From positions 43,883,095-43,947,094 of the forward strand of contig NC_087071.1 in assembly GCF_963678635.1 (NCBI RefSeq): a DNA stretch of 64,000 nt. Reading direction: 5' to 3'. The notes below the pieces were generated by a model. That model was given only the letters and a program-made list of their open reading frames with translations. It searched no databases and was not told where the DNA came from. This document shows, one piece after another, positions 12,360 to 25,486 of the stretch. Made by a program: the position numbers and the translations under genes. The DNA is from Symsagittifera roscoffensis. Its lineage: Eukaryota > Xenacoelomorpha > Acoela > Convolutidae. Position 1 is the first letter of the stretch. The number at the start of each line of letters is the position of its first letter.

Positions 12360-12885
12360 TTGGAAGTTGTTTCTCGATAACAAAGAACGACCTATGCCTG
12401 TGGTATCTGCTAAAAACAGTCAAAAAATCGATCACAACATAGATAAGAGGAAACTGGGGTATAAACTACCCGTAAAAAAGAGCAACGAGAGATTTAAAAA
12501 AATTAAATTGCATGAAGTTATTGATTGCCCGAATCACCGAAACAAAATTATAATAGAAAAATTAAAAATTCAAGTTTGTACCCAACAATTATTCAACTTC
12601 AAGTCGGAAACTGATTATAGTTGTTCCAGTTTTCCGGAAAGACCAACCCCAGAGGAACTAAAAGTTTTTTCCAACCGTTAAACCGACAAGGATTTCGTTT
12701 TTTTTTGGAATTTGAGATAAAACTAGAATCAGAAGCGGTACCACACAGAGAAAACGCGAGGCGAATGATGTCACACAATTGAGATGCACTGAATATGATA
12801 TGATAGTACCTTCTAAAACAGTGCGGGCCTGCGAGTTTTCAATGACTGAAAAGGTATTGGGATTCTGTCGCGGCTTCGATAACTG
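12360..12885 (+). pseudogene. decayed protease-RT linker
   Basis: Reads DCPNHRNKIIIEKLK, then LFNFKSETDYS, then SFPERPTPEEL, then SEAVPHRENARRM in another frame. These match the region just before RT in the intact ORF A (DCPYHANKDKIL, KSETDD, NFPERPSSYEL, GAVPHREGARRM). The copy stops just before the RT catalytic core. Everything from RT through the macrodomain is absent. Confidence 0.75.
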
Positions 12886-12904
12886 CACTCCGTCACGTAT
12901 ACAG

Positions 12905-14640
12905 AATTAGTGTCAATTGCAGAGTTAGCACTTGCACAGCCGAGGGCCGTTAAGCCAGTTTATTTGTGGGTCGATCCCCGACAGCGAAACAATGGGAGAT
13001 GCGGTCCGTATACTCATATTCACACTGAAGGAGTCGGAAGACTGATTACGGAAATGTTTCACAAGGATAGTTGTCCGAGACGTCTTCGTGTTATCCTCGG
13101 GCTACGCTTTGCTGCTGGAACTTCTTCAATTTATGTATGCCATGGTAGCTTTGCTCCCTGGAGGACGGTATGACTTGATTCGAACCGGATGGTGATCAAA
13201 ACCTATTGTATCGCTTGAATTCGGAGCTCCCTGAAGTCTGATCAGTTATCTCGGATATCATTCAGGGACTCAAGGACCAAAACGTGGCCAAGGTTATGTC
13301 CAACTTTAGTCCATTATTTAAGCTTAGAGCAGGGGTAGACGATTATCACGAACTAGTGAAACAAATGTCCCACGAATCATGGTTCAGGCAAACGGACTTC
13401 GAGCGCAAGGCAGAAGACACAATAGTCAGGATGAATGCAATGTCTGCGAAAAAGAACGTATGGGCATTGTCTCTGCGAACCAAGCCTCATCATTGCCCCT
13501 GGATGCACTTGTCAACAAAAATATACCGATCAGCAAAGTATACTTTTGAACACGCGCTAGCGGTGATCAATAAAATTCACCACTACTTAAGAAGTATTAT
13601 AGACTTCAGAGAAAAGGAGAAAGGTGCTATGCTGCAGTTTATTCAGGACAAGAACACGATGTCCTAGGATCAGTTTCATGTGGACGTGTTGGAGACGAGA
13701 GTAGAATATGAGAGGTGCTTTATCATTTCGCTGGTAAGGGATTTGGCTGGACGCTCCCATTCTTTCACAACTGTTATCCACGAGCCACATGACACCTGAC
13801 AGCCAACTTTGCTAGGGATGTCAGAAAGCTGTCAATTGATCTGGTGCTAGCTATCTATATGAAGTTTGAACACGAGAACTTACTGAAAAAACCGATGGTT
13901 CTATGTACCAATCAAATTGATGATCTCAGTCTGGACTGTCTTATCACGTCAATCGCCCTGACATATTGTCAACTGCGGGTGATCCTTTCCATTGCTAAGG
14001 TACCCAGAACAATTGCAGAGAACAAAAAGATACTTCAACTCATCGCTGGAGACAGCCTCTTACAGAAAATGAAGGGTTGGATGTTGCTGTTGCTACAATA
14101 TCTGCTGAGGCACAATCGGAGTCTGACAGGGGAAGATAGTCCAGTTACTGAAAAAAGGGATTACACTAAATACCGAGGCGTAACTTTGTTGACGGACTCA
14201 GCATTCATGATGCGGATCGATCTGTTAGCTCCAATCTCCTGGTTCAGAGAATTGGTGACAGTGGTGTGTGGACCTAGACTTAAAAACGTGTTGCACGATG
14301 TACAGTTGAAAGCGTACAGAAACTCGTTTTCTATGTTAACCTAGTGTCTGTAGCGAAATGCTCAGTTTTGAACTGGGCTGTACAGTAACAGGTGAGGGGG
14401 CCCGCCAGTGAAGTTAGACTGATTGAAATAATATCCGAGCCACGCTTGGTGTTGTCGGACTTTAGCAACAGCTTTAGACGTTGAACGGGCGCTGAAGACC
14501 TGGCCCATGCCAAAATCAAACCCTTAATTCTGCAACTTACGCCCAACAGTCAAGAATACAAGAGATCCAATGAAGATTGCGGCGTGGTCAGCAGAATTTT
14601 CCCTCACGAAAATAAACCAGGAATGAGTTGGCTGGCTTGG
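12905..14640 (+). pseudogene. decayed ORF3 homologue (C-terminal half)
   Basis: Collinear with residues of about 900 to the end of ORF3 at 31024-35610. Aligning blocks include VMSNFSPLFKLRAGVDD, LRTKPHHCPWMHL, QYLLRHNRSLTGED and LLTDSAFMMRIDLLAP, then HLISRMLL near 14680. Two frames stay open for 127 and 166 codons (13284-13667, 13844-14344), so decay is moderate. The SGNH-hydrolase half of ORF3 is missing. Confidence 0.8.
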
Positions 14641-16075
14641 AGCCATCGCCTAATTTTACCCCACAAAACCACCTGATCAGCAGGATGCTGTTGCGACCTC
14701 CCTAAAAGGTGTTAAATAGAAACGAAAGAGTGGAGTGAGTGTATGAAGCCGCGATTTGTCAGCTGGATTGATGCTGCCCCGCTTTTTTTGGAGGTCACTT
14801 TTCCTGATTAATGGAGCCACAAGAAAAAAAATTCGATGCCATCGAGGAAACCGAAGGTGTCCGCGCACCTTGAAATGAAGAAGATGATGACAGTTCAAGG
14901 TTGATATAGCCTAGACAAGAGAACGTGATAAAGAAATCAGAGAACGTTAGCGGATACGAGACTTGAAATGGAGGTCATTATTTAGTGTGAAAGCGGTGGT
15001 ATAGATGATTATAAGCCTTCGAAGACCAATATTGCGCATGAGAAATAGACGGACAACTCGGCGCGGTCGAGTGAATTTGGATCACAGTAACTGTCTAGAT
15101 CCATATGAAATGTTATTTAAAACGGCTATTTAAAAACATTACAGGCGAGAACTTTTGCAAGATGGCACCTGATGGCTTGGCACGATTTCAAAGCCATGCA
15201 GAAACCAACCACTACAGGAATTTGTGACGGGATCCAATCTAATAGGAAAAGATTATGTCTGAAACAAATGAAAAGGGATTGGAATGAAAAGCTTCCTGGA
15301 GAACCGTACTCCAGAAGTACTCAGACATAACGATGAACACACCAACGAGGGTGACGGCATATCTGGCCAATCCTTGTGTAATGAAATTGGTGTGCTGTCT
15401 GATGGGTATAACAAAGATCGATTACGAGGCTAACGATGGTTCCAAAAAGAAACAGCCGCAGTTGGAACTGATGGAAGCCCTGTGTAAGTTGATTGCGAAA
15501 GATGATTCCGCAATGAACTCTAAAAAAGAAAAGACGCTCTCTAATTTGTGAGGTTCAATTCGAATCGTGTTTTGGAAAAATATATTGGAAAAGTGACTGA
15601 AGACTCTCAAGCAAGGAGGAGCGAAACGTGAAGGAACTTTGTTGAGGGCTGTGTTGGAACTCTACTCTATAAAGTTAAGCTGACAAAAGTTTCTACATAA
15701 GAGCTGAATGAGTTGGAAAAGTATCGGAACTGAAAAGAAACATGAAGAAAACACGAAAATTGAATGAAGAGTTGGAATTCAGCCAAGACGAAGCATCCAA
15801 GGAAACTCAACATTGAGAAAACGAAGATCCTTCCAGCATGTGTCGGGCGTATTAGGAATAGCATATAGTCCACATGTTGAAGAGAATGCCAGCATGCTCA
15901 TTTTGACTTTGCACAAGCGCTGAATCTCGACTTTTGAGTAGAACGAGTGCAAGCGATGAAATTGTTGACCTCCGAACAATTGCTTCAGGGCCTGATTCTA
16001 GAGTAACGAGAGGTCGAACTCTCGGTTTCCCGTTTGATTGGATTGGTGAGCTTTGTATATGGTTCATGGGCCTGT
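14641..16075 (+). pseudogene. decayed ORF4/ORF5 homologue
   Basis: MKPRFVSW near 14745 aligns with the start of ORF4 in the other copies. AYLANPCVMKLVCCLMG at about 15360 aligns with AYLAHPCTRTDLQVRLAWCLMG of the subfamily B copy. FQHVSGVLGIAYSPHVEEN near 15832 spans the ORF4/ORF5 junction in one uninterrupted frame. The copy fades out after about 16,000. It is closer to subfamily B than to the intact element. Confidence 0.75.
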
Positions 16076-16596
16076 CCGTAGATTACTAGTTTGGTGACGA
16101 TTTGGAGAAACATTTTAGGTTTTTTCGGATTGTTTTATGTTGTCCAAATTGAAATGCGGCCCTAATCTGGGGCGTAACCGCTGACCTAAAGCCTGAACTG
16201 AACCTTGTTGATAATTTACACTACTTAGCTGTAATCCATTTCTTGTTGATGTTCACAACAGTGAAGCAGGTTGAAACATCACCCACGGAGTAGTCCGAAG
16301 GGAATTCCCCAACTGATTGGATAGAAAAGAGCGTGGGCCTGGCTGCCAGTTGTTGACTGGAAGGATATACGTGTGAGACACCTCACTTTTTTTCTGGCAA
16401 GTACAAGATGAGCTTAGTGCAATAGAAAGATTGGTGTTAAATTATCAAATGGAATTAGCAACTGACTAATGTGCTTACCTAAAGCTCGGAGGACAAACTG
16501 CGACCTTCGACGTAAGGGGTTAAAAACTAGAAGATTCTGAAGGAGCCAAAGCATATTTCTGAAGGTCTTACTTGTAGCATTCAACTCAGGGAAAGG

Positions 16597-16824
16597 ATGA
16601 GGAAAGCAAACAACTTTACCTGGAATGTCTCGGTAAAAGTCAGGACAGTCGTAAAACTGGGTCTCTATAAGTCCCCGATACTTTCTTTAATAAAGTATGA
16701 TTTTACTTGTGTAACATTTACTCGAAAGGAAATAGTAACGCTGAAAAGATTCCAAAAGAAGGTTGTTAAATCGATAACAGATAAAAAAGAATCTCCGAAT
16801 ACAAAATACAGCATCGGCTCTTAA
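16597..16824 (+). pseudogene. LINE reverse transcriptase fragment (C-terminal)
   Basis: The segment LYKSPILSLIKYDFTCVTFT followed by VTLKRFQKKVVKSIT has the spacing of the conserved block after the RT palm in CR1/jockey-like LINEs (YKSYVRPILEY, then LE-VQRKFTR). It is only 75 codons long, with no upstream continuation in frame. Confidence 0.5.
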
Positions 16825-17319
16825 ACTTCTTGCGCCTCCCAATTTTTTTTAAGTTAACGACATTGTTTTAAATGCAAAACCCTTAAATGAAAACAGCAGC
16901 TATATTTCTTTACAGATCAACCAAATCGTGAAAACAGGGCGAGCGATGTTTTCAAAATGTCAAAAATGCGAATTGAAAAAACACGAAATGAATTCGTTCC
17001 CAAAACAAATCGAATCTTAAATCGATTGGAAAAACTAATAATTTTTAGAGAAAAAACAGGGCTCAAAAATAGAACAATCAAAAAGATGCGGAAATTTTTT
17101 GCAGTAAAATTTTCGGAGTGAATCTCTTATTCCAGGTAAATATTTTGCGATTAACAAAACTGTCGAAATAATTGGATTTTACTTTAACGAGTAACGACTC
17201 GGACTGAAAATTCCAACTCCTTGCTGCAAATGATTAACAACAACACCAACAGTTCAGAAAAAATCTCGTCAAAACACCAGGAGATAATTCAATTTATGAT
17301 TTTCTTGAAACATGAATTG
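16825..17319. other. AT-rich stretch, nothing recognised
   Basis: Short frames only, with no repeat or element signature identified. Confidence 0.4.
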
Positions 17320-17882
17320 CTGCATCAAACAATAGCCGCTTATGAACCCTAGATATTGAAATTTTTATCGCATTTAGACTCGATCTGAACAACAAATCAA
17401 TAGGTCAGTCAAAAAGTGAAGCTGTGATGGTCTTGTTATCTAGTGAATTAAATCCAAAATTGAGACTTGATTTAGGGGAAAGTTTGAAAATATTTGGGTT
17501 GAGGTACTTCCTTCTAAAAAAAAGCAGAGATATAATTCTTGTCAATTTTTCTTATAATCCATATAGCTCCAAAAAAATAGATATTTACGTTTGAATGCTG
17601 AATGAAAAGTCAATCTTATAGGTGATTATAAATTGAATTATTTAACTGAAGATGGAAAATGTTTTTAGTAAACTATCATCAAGAAGTTATTTAAAAACTT
17701 TCCAAATTATTCAATGAACTTAATTGATTAAAAAATCAGTAATGACTGTGAATCTGATACATCGAAAAAGTCTACTCTATTTAAACCTCAATTAAAATTG
17801 AATATTTTGCTGTTTTGTTTATCAGCGAGATAGTAGCCAAAAAGAATTCAATCTTTTAAATCTAGAATCTGTTATAAATAAC
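17320..17882. repeat. diverged first unit of a tandem array
   Basis: Carries the catcaaacaatagc and cagtcaaaaagtgaagctgtg landmarks of the units that follow, with many substitutions. It is the oldest-looking member of the array. Confidence 0.6.
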
Positions 17883-18540
17883 CACACACACAAACAAAAA
17901 CATTTTGATGAAATAAATTGAATCGTTGAATCAAACAATAGCTGCTTATGGACCCTAGATAATCAAATATATGTCGCATTTAGACTCAAGAGGAACAGTG
18001 AATCAAAATGACAGTCAAAAGTGGAGCTGTGACGGTCTTGATACCTATGGATATAAATCCAAAAATTGGAAATATGTCTATGAAAAAAAAATTTGTTCCA
18101 AAATTATATTGAAAATGAATGGCAGCGTATTAAAACTGTCGCACCACCAAAAACATTTTTTTTATTTGTCGATCAACCAAAAATGCAACAGGAAGATAAA
18201 TAGTCTATCAAAAACTATTTCAATACCCTGAAACGTGATTAAATGATAACAGCGCTTAAAAATTATCAAAGGATCAAGAAATACAACAAGAACTACCAAC
18301 AGAATATCCATGCTCCAAAATTCATTCGGATTTATATAATTACCAACAACTATGAATTGGCTAGTTTTAAAACACATTTCTTTAAAATTTGGAAGTTCTT
18401 TCATCGTTAATACTAACAATAATCAGTCTGGGGCACCTACTATTTAAACGCAACATAAAATACCCGAACACAAGTCTTTTGATTTTTTTTCTTGTCATTA
18501 GAATGCAAAAAAGTACCGACAAACCTTAATCATTGAAAAA
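17883..18540. repeat. internally deleted unit of the tandem array (658 bp)
   Basis: Starts with a cacacacaca tract and tttgatgaaata and ends at the next CA tract. Relative to the following full units it lacks about 500 bp of the middle. It contains an 86-codon frame (17971-18231), partly echoed in the later units but broken there, so I do not call a gene. Confidence 0.75.
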
Positions 18541-19699
18541 CACACACACAAAAAAAATATTTTGATGAAATAAAATGAATCGTTGAATCAAACAATAGCT
18601 GCTTATGGACACTAGATGATCAAATATTTGTCGCATTTCGACTCAAGAGGAACAATGAATCAATATGACTGTCAAAAGTGGACCTGTGATGGTCTTGATA
18701 CCTATAGATATGAATCCAAAAATGACTTTTGATTTAATAACATTAGGGCAAGTATGAAATTATTTGGGCTGAGGTAGTTCTTTCTAACAAAATAAAAAAC
18801 AAAGACTCAATTCTTCTCAATTTGGCTCATTATCCAAATAGCACCAAAAAAATAATTTTTCTTGAAAAGTCTGGTAAATCAAATAGTTACGCTCAAACGT
18901 TGAGCAAAAATTTATATCTTATAGATGATTATAGTTAGATTTTTTTATTTGAAGATGAGATCTTAATTTCGTTACTTATCATCTTGAAGTTAAAACCCAA
19001 AAACTTCCAAGTTACTCAATGAACCTAATTGATTAAATAATCAGTGATGGCTGTTAATCTGATACAATGAAAAAATCATTCGTATCTAAGCCTCAATTAA
19101 AATTGATCGCTTTACTGTTTTGTTTGTCACAGAGATAGTAGTAAAAAAAAAGTTCAACCTTTTAAAACTGGAATCTATGATAAAAAAACCACACTCCAAA
19201 AAAGACATTCTAATGAAACTGGATTGGAAATCTGTCCATAAAAAAATTTGTTCCAAAATTTTAATGAAAATGAAGTGCAGCATATCAAAACTGTCGCACC
19301 ACCAAAAACAGTTTTTTTCATTTGATGATCAACCAAAAATGCAACAGGAAGATAAATAGTCTATCAAAAACTATTTCAATACCCTGAAATATGATCAAAT
19401 GATAACAACGCTTAAAAATTATCAAAGCATCAAGAAATACAACAAGAACTACCAACAGAATATCCCTGCTCCAAAATTCATTCGGATATATATAATTACC
19501 GACAACTATGAAATGGCTAGTTTTTTAAAACTCATTTTTTTTAACATTTGGAAGTTATTTCAACGTTAATGCTAACAATAATCAGTCTGGTGCACCTACT
19601 ATTTAAGAGCAACATAAAAAACCCGAACACAAGTCTTATGATTTTTTTTCTCATCAGTAGAATGCAAGAAAGTACCGACAAACCTTAATCATAGAAAAC
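18541..19699. repeat. full tandem unit 1 (1159 bp)
   Basis: Direct repeat of 19700-20857 with scattered substitutions and small indels. Each unit begins with a (CA)n tract and ends with ccttaatcatagaaaac. AT-rich, with no protein-coding signal. Confidence 0.85.
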
Positions 19700-20857
19700 C
19701 ACACACACAAAAATAAATATTTTGATGAAATAAAATGAATCGTTGAATCAAACAATAGCTGCTTATGGACCCTAGATAATCAAATATTTGTCGCATTTTG
19801 ACTCAAGAGGAACAATGAATCAATATGACTGTCAAAAGTGGACCTGTGATGGTGTTGATACCTATAGATATAAATCCAAAAAATAACTTTTGATTTAATA
19901 ACATTAGGGCAAGTATGAAATTATTTGGGCTGAGGTAGTTCTTTCTAACAAAATAAAAAACAAAACTCAATTCTTCTCAATTTGGCTCATTATCCAAATA
20001 GCACCAAGAAAATAATTTTTCTTGAAACGTCTGGTAAATCAGTTAGTTACGCTCAAACGTTGAGCAAAAATTTATATCGTTTAGATGATTATAGTTAGAT
20101 TTTTTTATTTGAAGATGAGAAATAAAATTTGTTACTTATCATCTCGAAGTTAAGTCCCAAAAACTTCTAAGTTACTCAATGAACCTATTTGATTAAAAAA
20201 ATCAGTGATGGCTGTGAATCTGATACATTGAAAAAATCATTCGTATCTAAACCCCACTTAATATTGATAACTTTACTGTTTTGTTTGTCACAGAAATAGT
20301 AGCCAAAAAAAATTCATCTTTTTAAACTTAGAATCTATGATAAGAATTCACACTCAAAAAGGCATTCTAATGAAACTGGATTCGAAATCTGTGTATGAAA
20401 AAAAATTGTTCCAAATTTATATTGAAAATGAAATGCAGCGTATTAAAACTGTCGCACCACCAAAAACTGTTTCTTTTATTTGATGATCAACCAAAAATGC
20501 AACAGGAAGATAAATAGTCTATCAAAAACTATTTCAATACCCTGAAACATGATTAAATGATAACAGTGCTGAAAAATTATCAAAGGATCAAGAAATAGAA
20601 CAAGAACTACCAACAGAATTTCCATACTCCAAAATTCATTCCGATATATATAAATACCGACAACTATGAAATTGCTAGTTTTTTAAAACTCATTTTTTTT
20701 AACATTTGGAAGTTATTTCAACGTTAATGCTAACAATAATCAGTCTGGGGCACCTACTATTTAAGAGCAACATAAAAAACCCGAACACAAGTCTTTTGAT
20801 TTTTTTTCTCATCATTAGAATGCAAGGAAACACCGACAAACCTTAATCATAGAAAAC
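19700..20857. repeat. full tandem unit 2 (1158 bp)
   Basis: Second full unit of the array, in the same orientation as 18541-19699. The array ends where the sequence changes to the LINE relic further right. Confidence 0.85.
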
Positions 20858-21149
20858 TCCAGTTCTTGTAATTTACCAACCTCCTGGGCACTCAAAGACG
20901 CATCAAATTGCATAAAAGTACATTTCACTTTCTCTTCAAATGTTTTATCAAATTTCGAAAAGTTCCAGTCTTAAAAAAACTGAGCGTACACTCTTATACA
21001 AAAAATTATCCGTTAGAAAGAGAAAGATTTCAATCACGAGATATGTCAACAGTTTTGAAAACTTTTTTTAAAGCAATTGAATTAGTAGTACAACTTGAAA
21101 AAAGAACATATAACTAAAACAAAATTTGGTTTCTGAGCATCCGCTTCAA

Positions 21150-22200
21150 TCATAGATGCTCTATTAAATTGTACTGAATCATTTCGAAAATCAATTGATA
21201 AAAAAACTGTTGCTGCCTCCCTTCTTGATATTTCAAAGACACTTTTCTCTGTCAAAAACAATTTTTTCAAGATCAAGATTTAAATCAAAGTTTCCCACAA
21301 GGCTCAATTGATTTGATTAAAAATTTTGCAAGCTTTAGGCAGCAGAAAACAATAATTGTTTATACAATATTGTGTTGATCTTCTTAAGTACCTTCTGCAA
21401 ATTACAATCCTTGTAACACTCATTTTTAATTTATACATTAACAACCTGAACCAACAATCAGCAAAATTTTGCATATTCATTCAATAGGCTTAGAATTCAG
21501 AAAAAGCTATCAAACAAGTTGAACATAGCTCTGAAATTCTGTCAATATAATTCAAAACAGTTTCAATAAAGCTGTTCTTAGGACCATTTGTCCTTGGACC
21601 AAAGTCAATGGACCACTAACTTTTGACTTATTCATAAGTGATCTGAACGAAGAATTACCAAATTATTGCATTGTCATTCAAAAGCCTGAAAATTCAAAAG
21701 TAGCTATCAATTGACTGAAACATAGTTGAGTACTTCTATCAAGGTAACTCAATCAGATTCACTAAAATTGAACGCCAAATTACGGAGTTTCTTGTTTTCA
21801 ACGAACTAGAGAAAGTTCAAAAGACAAAAAGTTCTTCTTTTCGAAAATCAATTGAACAGAGAAAAACCTTTGGTCATAGATCTCGGAGTTGTAAAGGATC
21901 AAACACGAAACTGTCAACAGGAAAATAAATGTATACTAGAAAATTTGGCATGTGGTATTAAAACCTTACAATTCATCAGAAAAACATCACCAGTAAACAG
22001 CCGATGGCTGCTATTGATTGCGCTTGTCAAGGGCTACCTACACTACCCGGTTATTTAGCCCGGCAATTAGATTCCAGAAGGAGTTTTCAAATGATTTGTT
22101 ATTCCAATAAAATTCTCTGTGAAACCTTCGACGCGTCTGTGAAAAATTTACTTTATATACTTGGTGATTTATTTTTTTCTTGTTTTCAAGAAATGGCGTG
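21150..22200 (+). pseudogene. LINE reverse transcriptase relic, plus strand
   Basis: Blocks in order, in shifting frames: AASLLDISKTLFSV (degenerate form of the motif around the first catalytic Asp), TFDLFISDLNEELPNY (degenerate GPLLF-YINDL), then LVIDLGVVKD and CGIKTLQFIRKTS, typical of the region after the palm. No YADD is intact. The relic lies in the opposite orientation to the LINE at 23.1-24.9 kb. Confidence 0.6.
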
Positions 22201-22483
22201 ACATTTTCGATAATAGGAAAAATCTAAATTGCAAAAATTGTATTTTATTTCAAATATGAAAAAAGTCAAAATTAAGGTTTTCACAGAAGCATCGAAACTT
22301 TCATAGCCAATTCAAACTATTTGCCAAAAATCTCGAAACTTATTTTTTATTCAATTTAGCTGGGCTGTAACAATGTCGATGCTTCTGTGAAAAACTTAAA
22401 CTCAATAATTCTTCAGATTTGAAATTAAAATATAAAGTTTTTTCACTTAGCTTTTTCCTATGTTCGCAAATGTCTTGCCATTT
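22191..22483. repeat. foldback element, arms of about 115 bp
   Basis: aaatggcgtgacattt at the left end is matched, as the reverse complement, by the right end. The inner arms include a perfect 18-bp inverted pair (TTTTCACAGAAGCATCGA at 22279 and its complement at 22376). About 75 bp of loop separates the arms. A third partial arm-like motif lies just outside, near 22125. Confidence 0.7.
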
Positions 22484-22553
22484 CTGGAAAATTAAAAACA
22501 AATTACTAGCCCGTATCAAATTAGATTATCCAAGTCATCAAAAAAGGTAAATT

Positions 22554-22859
22554 ATGGAGAAAAAACCTGTCTTGAAACTGAAACATAGTACTAGATGTTT
22601 TGAAAGAAAAAGTTTTTGTTGGGAGCTCCACCAATTTAGACGAACTAAATTATTCACCAACGTTCTTACGTATAACCTGCAACAAAACAGTGGCAGCCTG
22701 TGGTGTTTCATTTTTCGTAAATTTGGTTTCTCTAATTTTTTTTCAACGTTCAAAAAATGGAAGTTCAAAAGTATCATGAAAACAGAGGTTACAGTCAAGA
22801 GTCCCCTCATCATATATTCCAGTCAAAAACCTACGAAATTTTTAGATAAGGAAGAGTAA
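22554..22859 (+). other. unrecognised 101-codon frame
   Basis: Open for 101 codons in AT-rich DNA with a 91-codon antisense frame over the same bases. The composition (Phe, Lys, Ser) is not convincing and I recognise no domain. Listed because it is the longest frame in this stretch. Confidence 0.15.
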
Positions 22860-23079
22860 ATATAACGTGAATTAAGCTAAAGAGGATCAGATGTTTGGGA
22901 ATCAATTGTACAGTATCAACAGGAATTGCTTGAAAATCAAAGTTTTTTGGTTGATACTGACAAGCAAACTTTAACTAAAGTTTTATTTATTTAGTTTGAT
23001 TCTGATCATTAGGCGACGGTGCCGCTTCTCTTGATCAGTTCCTTGTTTATTCGTTTTCGCTTAGCTCATCTCGTATGAA

Positions 23080-24916
23080 TTAAATCTTATTTTTTTCCTT
23101 TAAATGACTAGGTTTTTTGATCAATTTTCGAGAAGCTGTTTTTTGATCAATTTTCGAATATTTTAAGATCTTCTTGAAGGATTTTAACGACCATTTTATT
23201 ATTTATCTCGCGGTGCATATTTGCATTGTCTGCTAGAAGGTAAGAATTTAGTAGTGTTGAATCTGGTTCTGAATTGATTCACATTAGAAATAACAATGGG
23301 CCGAGGACAGAACTTCAGGGAATACAATTATGGACTTTTTTCCAACTTGATATGCCGTAGTTGATTATTCGTTGCCTTTCAGAAATGAAGTCTTTTATCC
23401 ACTTCAATGTTTTTCCATTTATCCCGTATTGTTTTAGAATACTTAAGAATCTTTTGTGTGGCACTGAGTCAAATGCCCTGTTAAAAGCTAGGTAGACCAC
23501 ATAAACCGCTCTGGGGCTAGCCAGAGTTGAATGAAGTCACCACGCACATTCAGGAGTTGAATTTGTGATGACTTTCCAGGTAAAAATTCAAATTTTTTAT
23601 TCACAAAATTTTTCTTTTCTTTCTATTCTTCACCTTCCATGTCAAGACTTGATAAAAGGTTTTGAACTAAACTTTAATATTCGTAATTGCCTGTTTTAAT
23701 TTCACTCGCCGTACTTTCTTCGGTCTTTAGGTGATGATGCTTTTCTTTCTTCGGTTCTCTTCGGCTTCTTTGCGCTTTTTTTGGCTGCTTCTATAGTGAT
23801 TTTTAGAGACTTGACCTTCCAATTATTAACTTTCTTCCACAATTTTGACTTTTTATCTATGTTTCCACGAGTTGGTCCAGCCTAATGGAAAAATTGTTTT
23901 ATGGAAAAATTGGCTGATCCAAAAGCGACAAAAGTTTTTTCGATTTAAACAACAGACACAGTTGGAAAGATTGGGTGGACTAATTTTAAATCTATAAGAC
24001 AATTAGCAAGGTTGTTTATGCATTCTATTGTTAGCTTTTATTTGATATTTTTATTTTGTTTGAGTTTATAAGAATTTTAGCAGGGTTGTTCTATGCATTT
24101 TTTTGTTAGCTGTTGTTTGATAATTTTTTGTTTTTTTTTTGTTTTAGGCAGATACATTTACTTCATGTTTTTGCTGTTGTTCCAAGAGTTATTTAAAATT
24201 TTTGTCAATGCATGGACTAATTGTAGCTTTTATTCAAACAAAATTTTTGGGTAGAATTCAACTGTTCCTGATGATTTTAAAATTTTAATCAAATTTAATT
24301 GCTTTTTCACTGCTTGTTTTGTAATTTTTTTTTGTCCCTAATTTGAAAAATGATGTTTACTTCAGGAAGTTTTCACTCATCAGGGTGTTCAATTGTGAAA
24401 ACCGATTTAACAAAATTGAAAAGATCTGAATTTTTTCTGTCTCAATTGTTTCAAAAAGTTTGCAACCAATTGATGTAAGGCTTACTGGTCTGTAGTTGTC
24501 CGCCACCGGTTACATTAGTTTCCTAAATATATAAGTCATGTGCTCCAGTGTCCCTTCTGCGGGAAAGTTGCTGTATTCCCAACTTTTAGTCAAAATTTTT
24601 GTCAAGGCGTGGATTAATTGTAATCTTAACTCAAACAAAAGCTTCGGTTGGATTTCATCTGCTCCTGGTGATTTTGAAATGTTAGTCACGTCTAACTGCT
24701 CTTTCACTGTTTGTTTCGTAATTTTTCCTTCGCTATTTTGACAAATGATTTTTACTTCTGGCAGTTTTCACTCACGAGATGGTTCCTTTGTAAAAAATTG
24801 GTGATGAAAATTTTTCAGGATCTGATTTTTTTTCTGTCTTATTTTTTGTTAACGTTTCATTTGTTTAAACAATTGCTGGGAAGGCTTTTTCTACTACAGT
24901 TTTTTCTCTCACGAAC
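23080..24916 (-). pseudogene. LINE reverse transcriptase, 3' half, interrupted by the LTR element
   Basis: On the minus strand: a SKSPGADEIQPKLL block at 24510-24707, then FNRAFDSVPHKRFL and YGINGKTLKWIKDFISERQ at 23315-23500, then CIP-stop-SSVLGPLLFL and a degenerate ADNANM in place of YADD. These are the RT blocks of a CR1/jockey-type LINE in the right order, with stops and frame breaks. The 5' part of the same copy (endonuclease and linker) lies beyond the inserted LTR element, at 49898-51200. Confidence 0.75.
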
Positions 24917-25390
24917 TCTAACATTCGCCCGGAAGATACATATCGACGGATAACAAAACTAAGTCTTAAGACGACTGGCTAGCGTCTAAATAGAGCTTTG
25001 CATGTTTTTCACCGTCTCTACCAAGCCAGTACTTTTCGGTGGTCTTTCTTACATCAGGCTGACAAAAACGTTACTGTTCTCCGGCTTCGACCAGAACGCT
25101 CAAATTAACTGAATTACATGCAAAATTAGTGAACTCATGGCTGGGTCTCTGTATCCCCAGACCACGAGGTCACTCCTAAAAACAGGGCTGCTACTTATCA
25201 TATTACTATTGTTTTTGTTCAGTAGATAAAAATCATCATCTCCATCGAAGATGGATCAACCCTTTCCCCCCAACTCCTAGCACCTCATCCTTGTCAAAAC
25301 TAATCAAAATATCAGTTAAATTCAAGTCAGGACATGACAGGATGCTAAAATTCAATACAAGTTCATAAAAGTTCCCGTCCCGAGACCCTT

Positions 25391-25408
25391 CCGGATTCTT
25401 GAATCCGG
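25391..25408. promoter_or_regulatory. perfect 8-bp palindrome in the LTR
   Basis: CCGGATTC, two spacer bases, GAATCCGG. Kept in the 5' LTR at the equivalent place and in the inverted solo LTR near 56320. Each half site resembles the GACCC(C/T)TCCGGAT motif repeated in the leader. Function unknown; possibly a binding site or RNA fold. Confidence 0.5.
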
Positions 25409-25486
25409 CGAATCAAGCTCCTTAACCTCAGGTTCACGCTAACTCGGAGGGCTGGTTTTTACCCTTCACCGCTGTTCGCAACGGCC

